A stretch of DNA of 8,519 bases from Candidatus Woesearchaeota archaeon (GCA_016181325.1 JACOZO010000006.1:1-8519), one strand, 5' to 3'; counted from the first letter of the stretch, positions 1 through 6,020 are shown. Numbers and translations are program-made. The notes: generated from the letters alone by a model not told the origin.

Positions 1-1899
1 CTTGCCCTTGCAGAGCTGCTGCCCATGGAAAAGCTTGTCGATACTGTTTCATTCCCGAATCCAAATGACGAAAATGCGCCCCTGATAAGGACCGTGCCGG
101 CCGGACAGGGCAGGGATCTCATGACCAAGGCGAGAATACAAAGCCTGACTACATTCAAGAACCAGAACCTGATCATGTTTGCCCTTGTGCTGCTTGCAAT
201 GTTCATGCCATGGTGGGCGCGCTCCCATTATAATTCCGACATAATGTTTGCCGCATTTTTCCTTGGGGGCATGATATTCCTCGGGGCATTTGTGCTCTTC
301 CTGAATCTTGGAAGGAGGGTGGCGGACAACAAAGTCAGGGTGCCTAAGCTGATAGTTGACAACTACAAAAGAAAGACCGCGCCTTTCAATGACGCGACAG
401 GGGCCCATGCAGGGGCGCTTCTCGGCGATGTGCTTCATGACCCTTTTCAGTCCTTTTCAGTAGTAACAAAATTAACTTCAATTGAAAATGGAAAAAATAT
501 AGATGTTGAAATAAATAATAAAGTTGACAGATTATTTGATAAATTCAAAAATAAAATCTCGAAAAAAGTCGAATGTAACTATGAAGCAATCCATCTTCCA
601 AAAAGTGAACTTTCAGTTCTAGGCGAAACTAACGGTTCAATTTCTCCAATTGAAGTCTTATCATCTAATAGATATGATTATGATGGTGAGATGATAAAAC
701 TAACAACTTCAGAAAATAAAGAACTTATCGTTACACCAGAGCATAAAATAGCTATTTGGAAAAACGGAAAAATTGATTATATCGGGGCTAAAGATATAAA
801 GGAGGGCGACAAAGCAGTTGCAAAGTCTGAAGATATAATAATTGATGAACAAGATGTAATTAATACTTATTCAAAAGAACAACAAAATCTAGCAAAGTCT
901 TATTATGATTATTTGGAATTAAGAAAACAAAACCCCTCTTGGGGATATAAACGAATTGCCACAAAATTAGGCGTCTCTTATGGCAGAACAAGATGGTGGT
1001 GGGAGAAGAATTCTGCTCCAGTTCCAGTGCAAACAATTGAACATCTCAAAAATAAAAGATTATTGCCATTAAGAGTTGATAACCCAAAATTGTCTTTAAT
1101 AGCAAAAGTACTTGGTTCAACTTTTGGGGATGGGGGTATCTTTGAAAATTTAAACGCAATATTCTTGTCTAGTTCAAACTTTAAAGATACCGAAGAATTC
1201 TCAGAAGATTTGCAGAAAATATTTGAAAATGATGTGATTATCAACACAGAATTAAGAGAAGGAGGCGAATTCGGACATTCCTGGTGTATGTCAAATACCA
1301 ATAGAAATATTATAAGATTTTTTATAGCCCTTGGAGCACCAATAGGAAACAAGACTGTTAAAGAATTATTTATACCAAAGTGGCTAAAGTTAAATAAAAA
1401 ATATGAGGATGAATTTTATGGGTCATTATTTGGAGGAGGACTAGGTGTTTCCACATACAATAGACTTCCTAGGATAGAATTTACCATAACGGGGCGTAAA
1501 AACATAGAAGAAAATAGAATTCAATTTCTTGATGAGATAATTGATTATCTAAACGGAAAATTTATAGACGTAACAAAAAGAGGTATAGACATAACAAATG
1601 TATCAACAAAAAAAGGCCATAAAGATAACAGAAGATACAGATTTATTCTATCACAATCTACGAATAACATAGAAACTTTCATTAAGAAAATCAAAATTAA
1701 CTATTGCAACCTTAAAAAATACAAACTTCTAACTGCACTGGACAGAGATATGAAAGACAAGCTCTTAAAATACTTAGATTTAAGGGCAAAAGGGCTTGGT
1801 GCTGAGTCAATAATGAAAAGATTGCAAATAGACCAAAAATATCTTTACAAAATCTTGAATAGTACTTCTTTAGATTTAGCAGAGGTGGGAGCCGCATGA
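1..1899 (+). CDS. lonB: LonB protease N-terminal part fused to intein N-half with LAGLIDADG endonuclease (5' partial)
   Basis: Archaeal LonB is a membrane-anchored ATP-dependent protease. The frame is open from base 1, reading LALAELLP before the Met at base 25, which is therefore internal; residue numbers below count from that Met. The Walker A part lies left of the window. Residues 1-142 are LonB extein with two membrane segments (about 49-64 and 72-94), the usual insertion between Walker A and Walker B. At Q142|S143 the LonB sequence breaks off and an intein starts with Ser1. Splicing block B shows TPEH (T237, H240). A helix-turn-helix-like segment follows (about 284-331), then LAGLIDADG motif 1 (about 362-370, acid D369), a degenerate motif 2 (464-472, Gly471 in place of the acid), and a second HTH-like tail (about 575-613). 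The stop TGA overlaps the next ATG. From base 451 the DNA is visibly more A/T-rich than the extein, suggesting acquisition. Family calls are firm; the trans-splicing role is inferred. Confidence 0.93.
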   Translation, partial: LALAELLPMEKLVDTVSFPNPNDENAPLIRTVPAGQGRDLMTKARIQSLTTFKNQNLIMFALVLLAMFMPWWARSHYNSDIMFAAFFLGGMIFLGAFVLFLNLGRRVADNKVRVPKLIVDNYKRKTAPFNDATGAHAGALLGDVLHDPFQSFSVVTKLTSIENGKNIDVEINNKVDRLFDKFKNKISKKVECNYEAIHLPKSELSVLGETNGSISPIEVLSSNRYDYDGEMIKLTTSENKELIVTPEHKIAIWKNGKIDYIGAKDIKEGDKAVAKSEDIIIDEQDVINTYSKEQQNLAKSYYDYLELRKQNPSWGYKRIATKLGVSYGRTRWWWEKNSAPVPVQTIEHLKNKRLLPLRVDNPKLSLIAKVLGSTFGDGGIFENLNAIFLSSSNFKDTEEFSEDLQKIFENDVIINTELREGGEFGHSWCMSNTNRNIIRFFIALGAPIGNKTVKELFIPKWLKLNKKYEDEFYGSLFGGGLGVSTYNRLPRIEFTITGRKNIEENRIQFLDEIIDYLNGKFIDVTKRGIDITNVSTKKGHKDNRRYRFILSQSTNNIETFIKKIKINYCNLKKYKLLTALDRDMKDKLLKYLDLRAKGLGAESIMKRLQIDQKYLYKILNSTSLDLAEVGAA

Positions 1900-2012
1900 A
1901 GCTAACCAGCGAAAAAATAACAAAAACAGAGAAAATTCATTACAAAGGCAAACTCTATAATTTAACCACCTCGTCAGGTAACATAATAGTCAACGGGATA
2001 CTCTGCAAAAAC
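451..2012 (+). mobile_element. Split intein with homing endonuclease, inserted in lonB
   Basis: The intein lies between extein residues HDPFQ (Gln codon 448-450) and SGGLGTP (Ser codon 2013-2015), which are contiguous in ordinary LonB. The same LonB position is, from memory, occupied by inteins in Pyrococcus. The N-half is 482 residues (Ser1 to the stop at 1899) and includes the endonuclease. The C-half is the first 39 residues of the next gene and contains block F (YKGKLYNLTTSSGN) and block G (VNGILCKN|S). Nucleophiles are Ser1 and Ser+1, with terminal Asn. The penultimate residue is Lys instead of the usual His. The break lies after the endonuclease, between it and the C-terminal splicing block. 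Confidence 0.9.
1882..1899 (+). promoter_or_regulatory. Shine-Dalgarno and ATGA stop/start overlap at the intein split
   Basis: GAGGTG at 1882-1887 lies 8 bases before the ATG at 1896 and matches the anti-SD core. The upstream gene's TGA (1897-1899) overlaps that ATG. The arrangement suits translational coupling by termination and re-initiation. It argues that the downstream ORF is genuinely translated on its own, rather than being an accidental frameshift product. Confidence 0.7.
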
Positions 2013-3260
2013 TCCGGCGGCCTTGGAACTCCCGCCCATGAAAGGGTAGTTGCTGGAATGATCCACAAGTCCCACATGGGGGTGTTATTCATCGACGAAA
2101 TAGCCACCTTGCAGCCGCATACCCAGCAGGAGATGCTTTCCTCGCTGCAGGAAAAGAAATTTGCAATAACTGGCCAGAGTGAGAGGTCTGCCGGGGCGAT
2201 GGTGAGGACCGAGCCGGTGCCGTGCGATTTTGTGCTCGTCGCAGCAGGCAATCTTGAGACAATAAAGCACATGCACCCTGCATTGAGGAGCAGGATCACC
2301 GGATACGGATATGAGGTATACATGAAAGATACGATGCCGGATACCGAGGAAAACAGGGAGAAGATAACAAGGTTTATCGCCCAGGAAGTTGTAAAGGACA
2401 AGAAGGTGCCCCATTTCAGCGCCGAGGCCATCGAAGCGATAATTGAGGAAGCCAGAAGAAGGGCCAACAGGAAGAATCATCTGACATTGCGTTTGAGGGA
2501 GCTTGGTGGATTGATAAGGGCTGCAGGAGATATTGCGCAGGAGCGGAAAGCAAAGCTTGTTGACAAGCAGCACATTGATGATGCGAAGAAGATAGCAAGG
2601 ACCCTTGAGCAGCAGCTGGCTGACAAGTACATAGAGCAGAAGAAGGAATATGAGATTATCATCACTAGCGGAAAAAAGATAGGCAGGGTGAATGGCCTGG
2701 CAGTCATAGGCATCACTCCGCCGTATTCCGGGATAATACTTCCTATAGAATCTGAAGTCACTCCCGGCGGAAAGGAATCTGAGATAATAGCAACCGGCAA
2801 GCTGGGTGATATCGCAAAGGAGGCAATAATCAATGTCTCTGCCATAATCAAGAAATACTTCGGTGAAGACCTAAAGGAGACTTACGACATCTACGTCCAG
2901 TTCCTGCAGACCTATGAAGGTGTGGAAGGCGACAGCGCTTCAATCGCAGTCGCAACTTCTGTCATTTCCGCTTTCAAAAAGATTCCTGTGAAGCAGGACC
3001 TGGCCATGACAGGCAGCCTGAGCGTCCGGGGTGAAGTGCTTCCCGTCGGCGGAGTCACTGCAAAAGTCGAGGCTGCAATAGAGGCCGGCATAAAAAGGGT
3101 AATAGTGCCCAAAGTGAATCTCAAGGACATAATAATATCCAAATCAAAACTGGCAGGCATCGAGATAATCCCAGTCAGCACGATTGAGGAAGTGCTGAAA
3201 TTGGCGCTGGACTGGAGCGGGAAAGAAAACATACTCAAGAAAATTGTCGGCACAGATTAA
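1896..3260 (+). CDS. lonB: Intein C-half fused to LonB ATPase/protease C-terminal part
   Basis: This 454-residue protein begins with a 39-residue intein C-half (ends CKN39), then continues LonB from S40 GGLGTPAHERV. The AAA+ part shows Walker B GVLFIDEIA (D67, E68), sensor-1 Asn119 in VAAGN, and arginine-finger candidates R131/R133 in ALRSRI. The C-terminal S16 protease domain carries the Lon Ser-Lys dyad: S347 in EGDSASI and K390 in GGVTAKVEAA, 43 residues apart as in E. coli Lon. It cannot be a complete protease alone because Walker A and the membrane anchor are in the upstream protein. Joining Q142 to S40 restores the normal HDPFQSGGLGTP sequence. The start ATG is fixed by GAGGTG at 1882-1887 and by an in-frame stop at 1860-1862. 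It ends 21 bases from the convergent cysS stop. Confidence 0.94.
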   Translation: MKLTSEKITKTEKIHYKGKLYNLTTSSGNIIVNGILCKNSGGLGTPAHERVVAGMIHKSHMGVLFIDEIATLQPHTQQEMLSSLQEKKFAITGQSERSAGAMVRTEPVPCDFVLVAAGNLETIKHMHPALRSRITGYGYEVYMKDTMPDTEENREKITRFIAQEVVKDKKVPHFSAEAIEAIIEEARRRANRKNHLTLRLRELGGLIRAAGDIAQERKAKLVDKQHIDDAKKIARTLEQQLADKYIEQKKEYEIIITSGKKIGRVNGLAVIGITPPYSGIILPIESEVTPGGKESEIIATGKLGDIAKEAIINVSAIIKKYFGEDLKETYDIYVQFLQTYEGVEGDSASIAVATSVISAFKKIPVKQDLAMTGSLSVRGEVLPVGGVTAKVEAAIEAGIKRVIVPKVNLKDIIISKSKLAGIEIIPVSTIEEVLKLALDWSGKENILKKIVGTD

Positions 3261-3281
3261 CTCCATACTGCAATAAAAGGC

Positions 3282-4685
3282 TTAATTTGCCTTCTTCCAC
3301 CTGACCCCTTCTTTGGTGTCTTCCAGAATTATTCCTTTCTGCCTTAATTCATCTCTTATCCTGTCAGCATTTGCAAAATCCTTCTCTTTTCTTGCGTTTT
3401 CACGCTCGGCAATCATCTTCTTCAGTTTGCCGTCAAGCACGTCCTTCTTTTCGTCCCTAAGAATCCCAAGGACGCTGCCGAAATCCTCCATTGCGCCAAT
3501 GACATTCTTGGCATCTGCCCTGCCTATCTTGCCTTCCATCATAAGGGTATTAACATCCTTGACAAGGTCAAAAATCTGCCCTAATGCCATGCTTGTGTTC
3601 AGATCGTCGTCCATGGATCCCTCGAACAATTTTTCTGCCTTTGCTGCCAGCTTTGCCACGCTCTTATTTTTCACGCTGCCTCTTATCTCCATCAATTTCA
3701 TCATGAAATTATCAAGCCTCTGGACGGCATTCTCGGCGGCTTTGACAGCATCTTCCGTGAAATTAAGCTGCTCCCTGTAATGCACGGAAAGCAGGAGATA
3801 TCGTATGGCTCTTGCATTGTGGCCTTTCTTCCGCAGGTCCCTCAGCGTGAAGAAATTTCCCAGCGACTTTGACATTTTCCTGCCATCAACCAGCAGGTGC
3901 TCGTTATGGAACCAGTAATTGGCGAATTTTTCTCCGGTATAGGCCTCGCTTTGAGCAATCTCATTCTCGTGGTGCGGGAACTTCAAGTCCACTCCGCCTG
4001 CATGTATGTCAAAATGCTTGCCGAGATATTTCATTGACATCGCGCTGCATTCAATGTGCCAGCCGGGCCTGCCTTTCCCTATCTCAGTCTCCCAGAAAAC
4101 ATCCCTATCTTCCTTGTCGTAGGCTTTCCATAATGCAAAATCATTTGCTTCTTCTTTCTCATAGGAATCCCGTTTCACCCTTGCCCCAACTTTTAATGAG
4201 CTGATTTCAGTATTGGAAAGTTTTCCATAATCCTTGAATTTGGAGATATCATAATATACTGAGCCGTCATCTGCCCTGTAAGCTGTCCCGTTTTTCAGCA
4301 GTTTCTTTATTATTCCAACCATCTCCTTTATGTGTTCAGTGGCCTTTGGATACATGTCAGCCTTGTCGATGTTCAGCGATTCAATATCTTCAAAAAAAGC
4401 CTTTTCGTATCTTCCTGTAAATTCCTTTAGGGAAATGCCTTCCTTGTTTGCGCCCTTGATTATTTTATCATCGACATCTGTAAGATTCATCACGTGCTTT
4501 ACCCTGAAACCCTTGTATTTCAGAAACCTCTTGAGGATGTCGCTGCAGACATAAGCCCTGAAATTGCCTATGTGGGCGTAATCATAGACTGTCGGGCCGC
4601 ATGTATACATGCCCACAATCTTGTCCTTTATAGGCTTAAATGATTTCTTTTCCCTGGTTAGTGTATTGTATAATTTCAGCACCAT
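3282..4685 (-). CDS. cysS: Cysteinyl-tRNA synthetase
   Basis: Class I aminoacyl-tRNA synthetase that charges tRNA-Cys with cysteine in the cytoplasm. Counting 467 residues from MVLKLYNTLT, it shows the family's YTCGPTVYDYAHIGN signature (zinc-ligand C29, HIGH-type H38-I-G-N41). Other zinc ligands are C213 in WHIECSAM, and H238 and E242 in FPHHENE; KMSKS is at 270-274. A helical tRNA-binding C-terminal part follows, so length and order are those of a full CysRS. The ATG at 4685 is chosen because CysRS proteins start with a short lead into xLxLYNTLT, and because it falls 2 bases after the cysE stop. A longer frame to 4742 would overlap cysE. It sits in the order tRNA-Cys, cysE, cysS. Its presence shows direct Cys charging, although the indirect SepRS/SepCysS route cannot be excluded elsewhere in the genome. 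Confidence 0.96.
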   Translation of the reverse strand: MVLKLYNTLTREKKSFKPIKDKIVGMYTCGPTVYDYAHIGNFRAYVCSDILKRFLKYKGFRVKHVMNLTDVDDKIIKGANKEGISLKEFTGRYEKAFFEDIESLNIDKADMYPKATEHIKEMVGIIKKLLKNGTAYRADDGSVYYDISKFKDYGKLSNTEISSLKVGARVKRDSYEKEEANDFALWKAYDKEDRDVFWETEIGKGRPGWHIECSAMSMKYLGKHFDIHAGGVDLKFPHHENEIAQSEAYTGEKFANYWFHNEHLLVDGRKMSKSLGNFFTLRDLRKKGHNARAIRYLLLSVHYREQLNFTEDAVKAAENAVQRLDNFMMKLMEIRGSVKNKSVAKLAAKAEKLFEGSMDDDLNTSMALGQIFDLVKDVNTLMMEGKIGRADAKNVIGAMEDFGSVLGILRDEKKDVLDGKLKKMIAERENARKEKDFANADRIRDELRQKGIILEDTKEGVRWKKAN

Positions 4686-4687
4686 TG

Positions 4688-5314
4688 TTATTTGCTTTCT
4701 TTGTTCTCCATTAATAAAATTTTTCTTTTCATCTCGAACCATTCCTCTTTTGGGACTTCTACGCGCTCAATCTCCTCCTTTCTAACTTTCTTCCCGCCCC
4801 TTACAATGTACTTGCCAAGCTCCGCGACAACTGTTGAATTTGGAGGCACGTCATCTATGACAATGGCGCCTGCCCCTATCTTGCTGTTGTTTCCTACAGT
4901 AACCGGCCCGAGTATCTTGCAGCCCACACCCAGTGTCACGTTATTGCCTATTGTAGGGTGCCTTTTCTGCCCTTTCTTGTCGACCCACCATCCATGGCCC
5001 CCCAAGGTAACACCATGGTACATCATCACATCATCGCCTATTTCAGCAGTCTCTCCTATCACTATCCCGTGGCCGTGGTCTATGAAGAACCTCCTTCCTA
5101 TCTTGGCTCCCGGATGTATCTCTATGCTTGTCAGAAGCCTGCTTATCTGCGACAAAAGCCTTGGCAGGAAAGGGACTCCTGCACTATAAATAGAATGGGC
5201 AATCCTGTGCATCCATATGGCATGCACTCCCTGGTAAAGGAATACTTCGGGGAAATTTATGCCTTTTTTCAGTGCAGGGTCTTTATGGTATGCTGTCCTT
5301 AAGGTTTCAAGCAT
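4688..5314 (-). CDS. cysE: Serine O-acetyltransferase
   Basis: Transfers acetyl from acetyl-CoA to L-serine, giving O-acetylserine, the precursor that cysteine synthase converts to cysteine. The 208-residue product has a short helical N-terminal region (about 1-60) and a left-handed beta-helix of hexapeptide repeats (about 63-165). Typical SAT active-site elements are visible: IDHGHGIVIGE with D79-H80, and KRHPTIG with H119. The N-terminal domain is shorter than in E. coli CysE, as in many archaeal and Gram-positive SATs. ATG 5314 is preferred because GTGAT (5323-5319) four bases upstream can act as SD. A GTG at 5323 is in frame but lies within that SD. It follows tRNA-Cys by 41 bases and precedes cysS by 2 bases, so co-transcription is likely. 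No cysteine synthase gene is in the window. Confidence 0.93.
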   Translation of the reverse strand: MLETLRTAYHKDPALKKGINFPEVFLYQGVHAIWMHRIAHSIYSAGVPFLPRLLSQISRLLTSIEIHPGAKIGRRFFIDHGHGIVIGETAEIGDDVMMYHGVTLGGHGWWVDKKGQKRHPTIGNNVTLGVGCKILGPVTVGNNSKIGAGAIVIDDVPPNSTVVAELGKYIVRGGKKVRKEEIERVEVPKEEWFEMKRKILLMENKESK

Positions 5315-5349
5315 GTAAATCACTCAATTTTGTATAATTATCCATAATT

Positions 5350-5356
5350 AAGAAAA
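5350..5356 (-). terminator. U-rich run directly after tRNA-Cys
   Basis: The minus strand reads TTTTCTT from the discriminator base onward, resembling an archaeal U-tract terminator or RNase Z processing context. It might end part of the tRNA transcripts, leaving readthrough to feed cysE 41 bases downstream. A weak TATA-like TTAATTAT (5351-5344) could alternatively give cysE its own start. Confidence 0.3.
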
Positions 5357-5391
5357 GCGAGGGATGGGATTCGAACCCATGATAAAGCGGG

Positions 5392-5429
5392 ATCTGCATT
5401 TCATCACCTTTCGGCTCAAAATGCTGTCT
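5392..5429 (-). other. tRNA-Cys intron 2 (38 nt, position 37/38)
   Basis: Exon CTGC (32-35) pairs with intron GCAG. The 3' bulge is AT^C next to stem CCGCT, and the 5' cut is AA^A. The intron-side helix does not start directly after the first bulge: a 9-nt unpaired stretch precedes ATTT/AAAT, so this is a relaxed bulge-helix-bulge. An alternative internal pairing GCATTT/AAATGC, capped by GCC-GAAA-GGT, is also possible. The intron contains GTGATGA, a box C match, but no clear box D partner. Confidence 0.68.
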
Positions 5430-5436
5430 TTGCAGC

Positions 5437-5458
5437 ATGGAGTACTCGTTTGGAGTAT
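5437..5458 (-). other. tRNA-Cys intron 1 (22 nt, position 30/31)
   Basis: The flanks form a canonical bulge-helix-bulge. Exon GGAG pairs with intron CTCC (4 bp). The 3-nt bulges are CG^A on the 5' side and AT^G on the 3' side. The intron itself forms TACTC-(CAAAC)-GAGTA. This geometry matches the archaeal splicing-endonuclease substrate exactly. The position within the anticodon stem is non-canonical, and G31, needed to complete the stem, comes from the second exon. Confidence 0.75.
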
Positions 5459-5510
5459 CGCTCCCCTTAGGCCTCTTGGGCACCCTCGCGTGGATAACAA
5501 TGAGAATGAT

Positions 5511-5546
5511 CTAGCAACAACACATGGATGTGATTAGTTCTGCCAT
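5511..5546 (-). CDS. Candidate cysteine-rich leader peptide (11 codons)
   Basis: ATG at 5546 opens an 11-codon ORF, MAELITSMCCC, ending TGT TGT TGC TAG. It ends 21 bases before the tRNA-Cys 5' end, on the same strand as tRNA-Cys, cysE and cysS. A TATA box at 5577-5570 predicts transcription starting at about 5547, so the ORF would be translated leaderless, as the 6259 gene appears to be. No nearer TATA box for the tRNA is visible, and a tRNA would not otherwise need a leader of nearly 60 nt. Three Cys codons next to the stop, ahead of genes that set Cys-tRNA levels, resemble polycysteine attenuator ORFs known in mycobacteria. Function is inferred, and chance occurrence of such a short ORF is possible. 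Confidence 0.5.
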   Translation of the reverse strand: MAELITSMCCC

Positions 5547-5569
5547 AACAAATCTAAATTCGCCTTTCC

Positions 5570-5577
5570 TATTTAAA
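5570..5577 (-). promoter_or_regulatory. TATA box for the leader / tRNA-Cys / cysE / cysS unit
   Basis: TTTAAATA on the minus strand (5577 to 5570), preceded by purine-rich sequence that could be a BRE. The usual archaeal spacing puts transcription start at about 5547, one base from the leader ATG. The same motif at nearly the same distance precedes the leaderless gene at 6259. Confidence 0.65.
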
Positions 5578-5599
5578 TATTTGTCTTCCATAATCCCAT

Positions 5600-5707
5600 T
5601 TATTTATACATAAACTCGTCGTTCCTGTTGTTCAGGTCCACAAAATACAGGTTTTCCAAAAAATCCCCGCGTTCCCGTGTTTTTTGCATGTCTATCTCTT
5701 TGGCCAT
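5600..5707 (-). CDS. Small hypothetical protein, 35 residues
   Basis: Unrecognised. The product starts MAKEIDMQKTRERGDF and ends DEFMYK. It is charged and has no cysteine, signal peptide or membrane segment. The main evidence is translational: GGAGGTGA (5720-5713) is a full-length anti-SD match 5 bases before the ATG at 5707, the best ribosome binding site in the window. The SD itself overlaps an in-frame ATG at 5713, which is therefore not the likely start. It lies upstream of, and on the same strand as, the tRNA-Cys unit, whose TATA box begins 23 bases after its stop. Standing alone in a non-coding stretch, it could be a small conserved protein or a coincidence. Confidence 0.5.
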   Translation of the reverse strand: MAKEIDMQKTRERGDFLENLYFVDLNNRNDEFMYK

Positions 5708-5712
5708 CTCCA

Positions 5713-5720
5713 TCACCTCC
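5713..5720 (-). promoter_or_regulatory. Strong Shine-Dalgarno GGAGGTGA
   Basis: Full complement to the 3' end of archaeal 16S rRNA, 5 bases before the ATG at 5707. It decides the start of the 35-residue ORF. Confidence 0.6.
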
Positions 5721-5777
5721 AAAACATTTAGAAAAATTTAAGGAATGTTAATGGCAGTCAAAAGGCGACCGGGGAGC

Positions 5778-5785
5778 AAATATAA
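5778..5785 (-). promoter_or_regulatory. Possible TATA box for the 35-residue ORF
   Basis: TTATATTT on the minus strand predicts transcription start at about 5755, giving a leader of about 48 nt that retains the Shine-Dalgarno. A nearer TTAAATTT (5741-5734) would start the RNA inside the SD and fits less well. Confidence 0.35.
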
Positions 5786-5883
5786 CAAAACCTAATCTTG
5801 ACCTTCGCCAGAATGCACATTTTTGCCCCAGTATGCTTTGCCATGTTATTCTAAATACCTTAATCACACTTCAGCAGAGCTAC

Positions 5884-5892
5884 TATTTAAAT
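5884..5892. promoter_or_regulatory. Palindromic TATA-like site
   Basis: TATTTAAAT contains the palindrome ATTTAAAT and could drive either strand. On the plus strand it predicts RNA starting at about 5913, just before the hairpin pair. Confidence 0.4.
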
Positions 5893-5954
5893 GTTTTTAT
5901 AGGGGATTGTTAATTTACATAAAATTGCTTGGTTATCAGGATTTGAATACACTG

Positions 5955-6012
5955 GGAAATCCAGATTGTGCACACCCCTTGCTTTAGCTGGGGGAAAACA
6001 ATCTGGATTTCC
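5955..6012 (+). repeat. Long hairpin A (15-bp perfect inverted repeat)
   Basis: GGAAATCCAGATTGT (5955-5969) and ACAATCTGGATTTCC (5998-6012) are perfect inverted repeats around a 28-nt loop. The loop folds again as CCCC-TT-GCT-TT-AGC-T-GGGG. ACAC (5949-5952) and GTGT just outside may extend the stem. No direct repeats flank it, so a recent insertion is not supported. It could be a structured RNA domain or a decayed mobile element. Confidence 0.6.
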
Positions 6013-6020
6013 TGTGTGCT

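Larger units (their letters stand above)
5356..5489 (-). tRNA. tRNA-Cys (GCA) with two predicted introns
   Basis: Acceptor arms GCGAGGG (5489-5483) and CCCTCGC (5363-5357) pair perfectly, followed by discriminator U at 5356, the hallmark of tRNA-Cys; CCA is not encoded. The D arm is CCC/GGG with an 11-nt loop containing GG. The T arm is ATGGG-TTCGAAT-CCCAT, and the variable loop is TTATC. The gene is too long for one tRNA. Removing a 22-nt intron at 30/31 (5458-5437) and a 38-nt intron at 37/38 (5429-5392) gives a 74-nt tRNA. Its anticodon stem AGCGG/CCGCT is then perfect and its loop is CTGCAAC with anticodon GCA (5433-5431). Exons are 5489-5459, 5436-5430 and 5391-5356. Identity is strong; exact splice points are inferred. 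Confidence 0.87.

Noticed and set aside
49..3253. Several open frames of 60-170 codons on the minus strand across lonB
   Set aside because: They lie opposite a strongly conserved coding frame, show no family motifs and have no start signals. They are shadows.
4686..4742. Longer N-terminus for cysS beginning MVRDEKK
   Set aside because: It would overlap the end of cysE by over 50 bases, and CysRS proteins start close to LYNTLT.
3313..5302. Plus-strand open frames across cysS and cysE
   Set aside because: They are antisense to two clear enzymes with intact catalytic motifs, and their own sequences are low-complexity or motif-free.
5315..5323. GTG start for cysE at 5323
   Set aside because: The GTGAT here serves better as Shine-Dalgarno for the ATG at 5314, and SAT similarity starts at LETLRTAY.
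5392..5429. Box C/D guide RNA inside tRNA intron 2
   Set aside because: GTGATGA matches box C, but no box D (CUGA) or C'/D' pair is visible in the 38-nt intron.
5437..5462. Reading the tRNA as tRNA-Trp from CTCCAAA (anticodon CCA)
   Set aside because: No 3' stem partner exists for that placement. The U discriminator and the perfect AGCGG/CCGCT stem after removing two introns support tRNA-Cys.
5759..5845. 28-codon minus-strand ORF beginning MAKHTGAK
   Set aside because: No Shine-Dalgarno and no well-spaced TATA box give a leader that fits. The composition is unremarkable.
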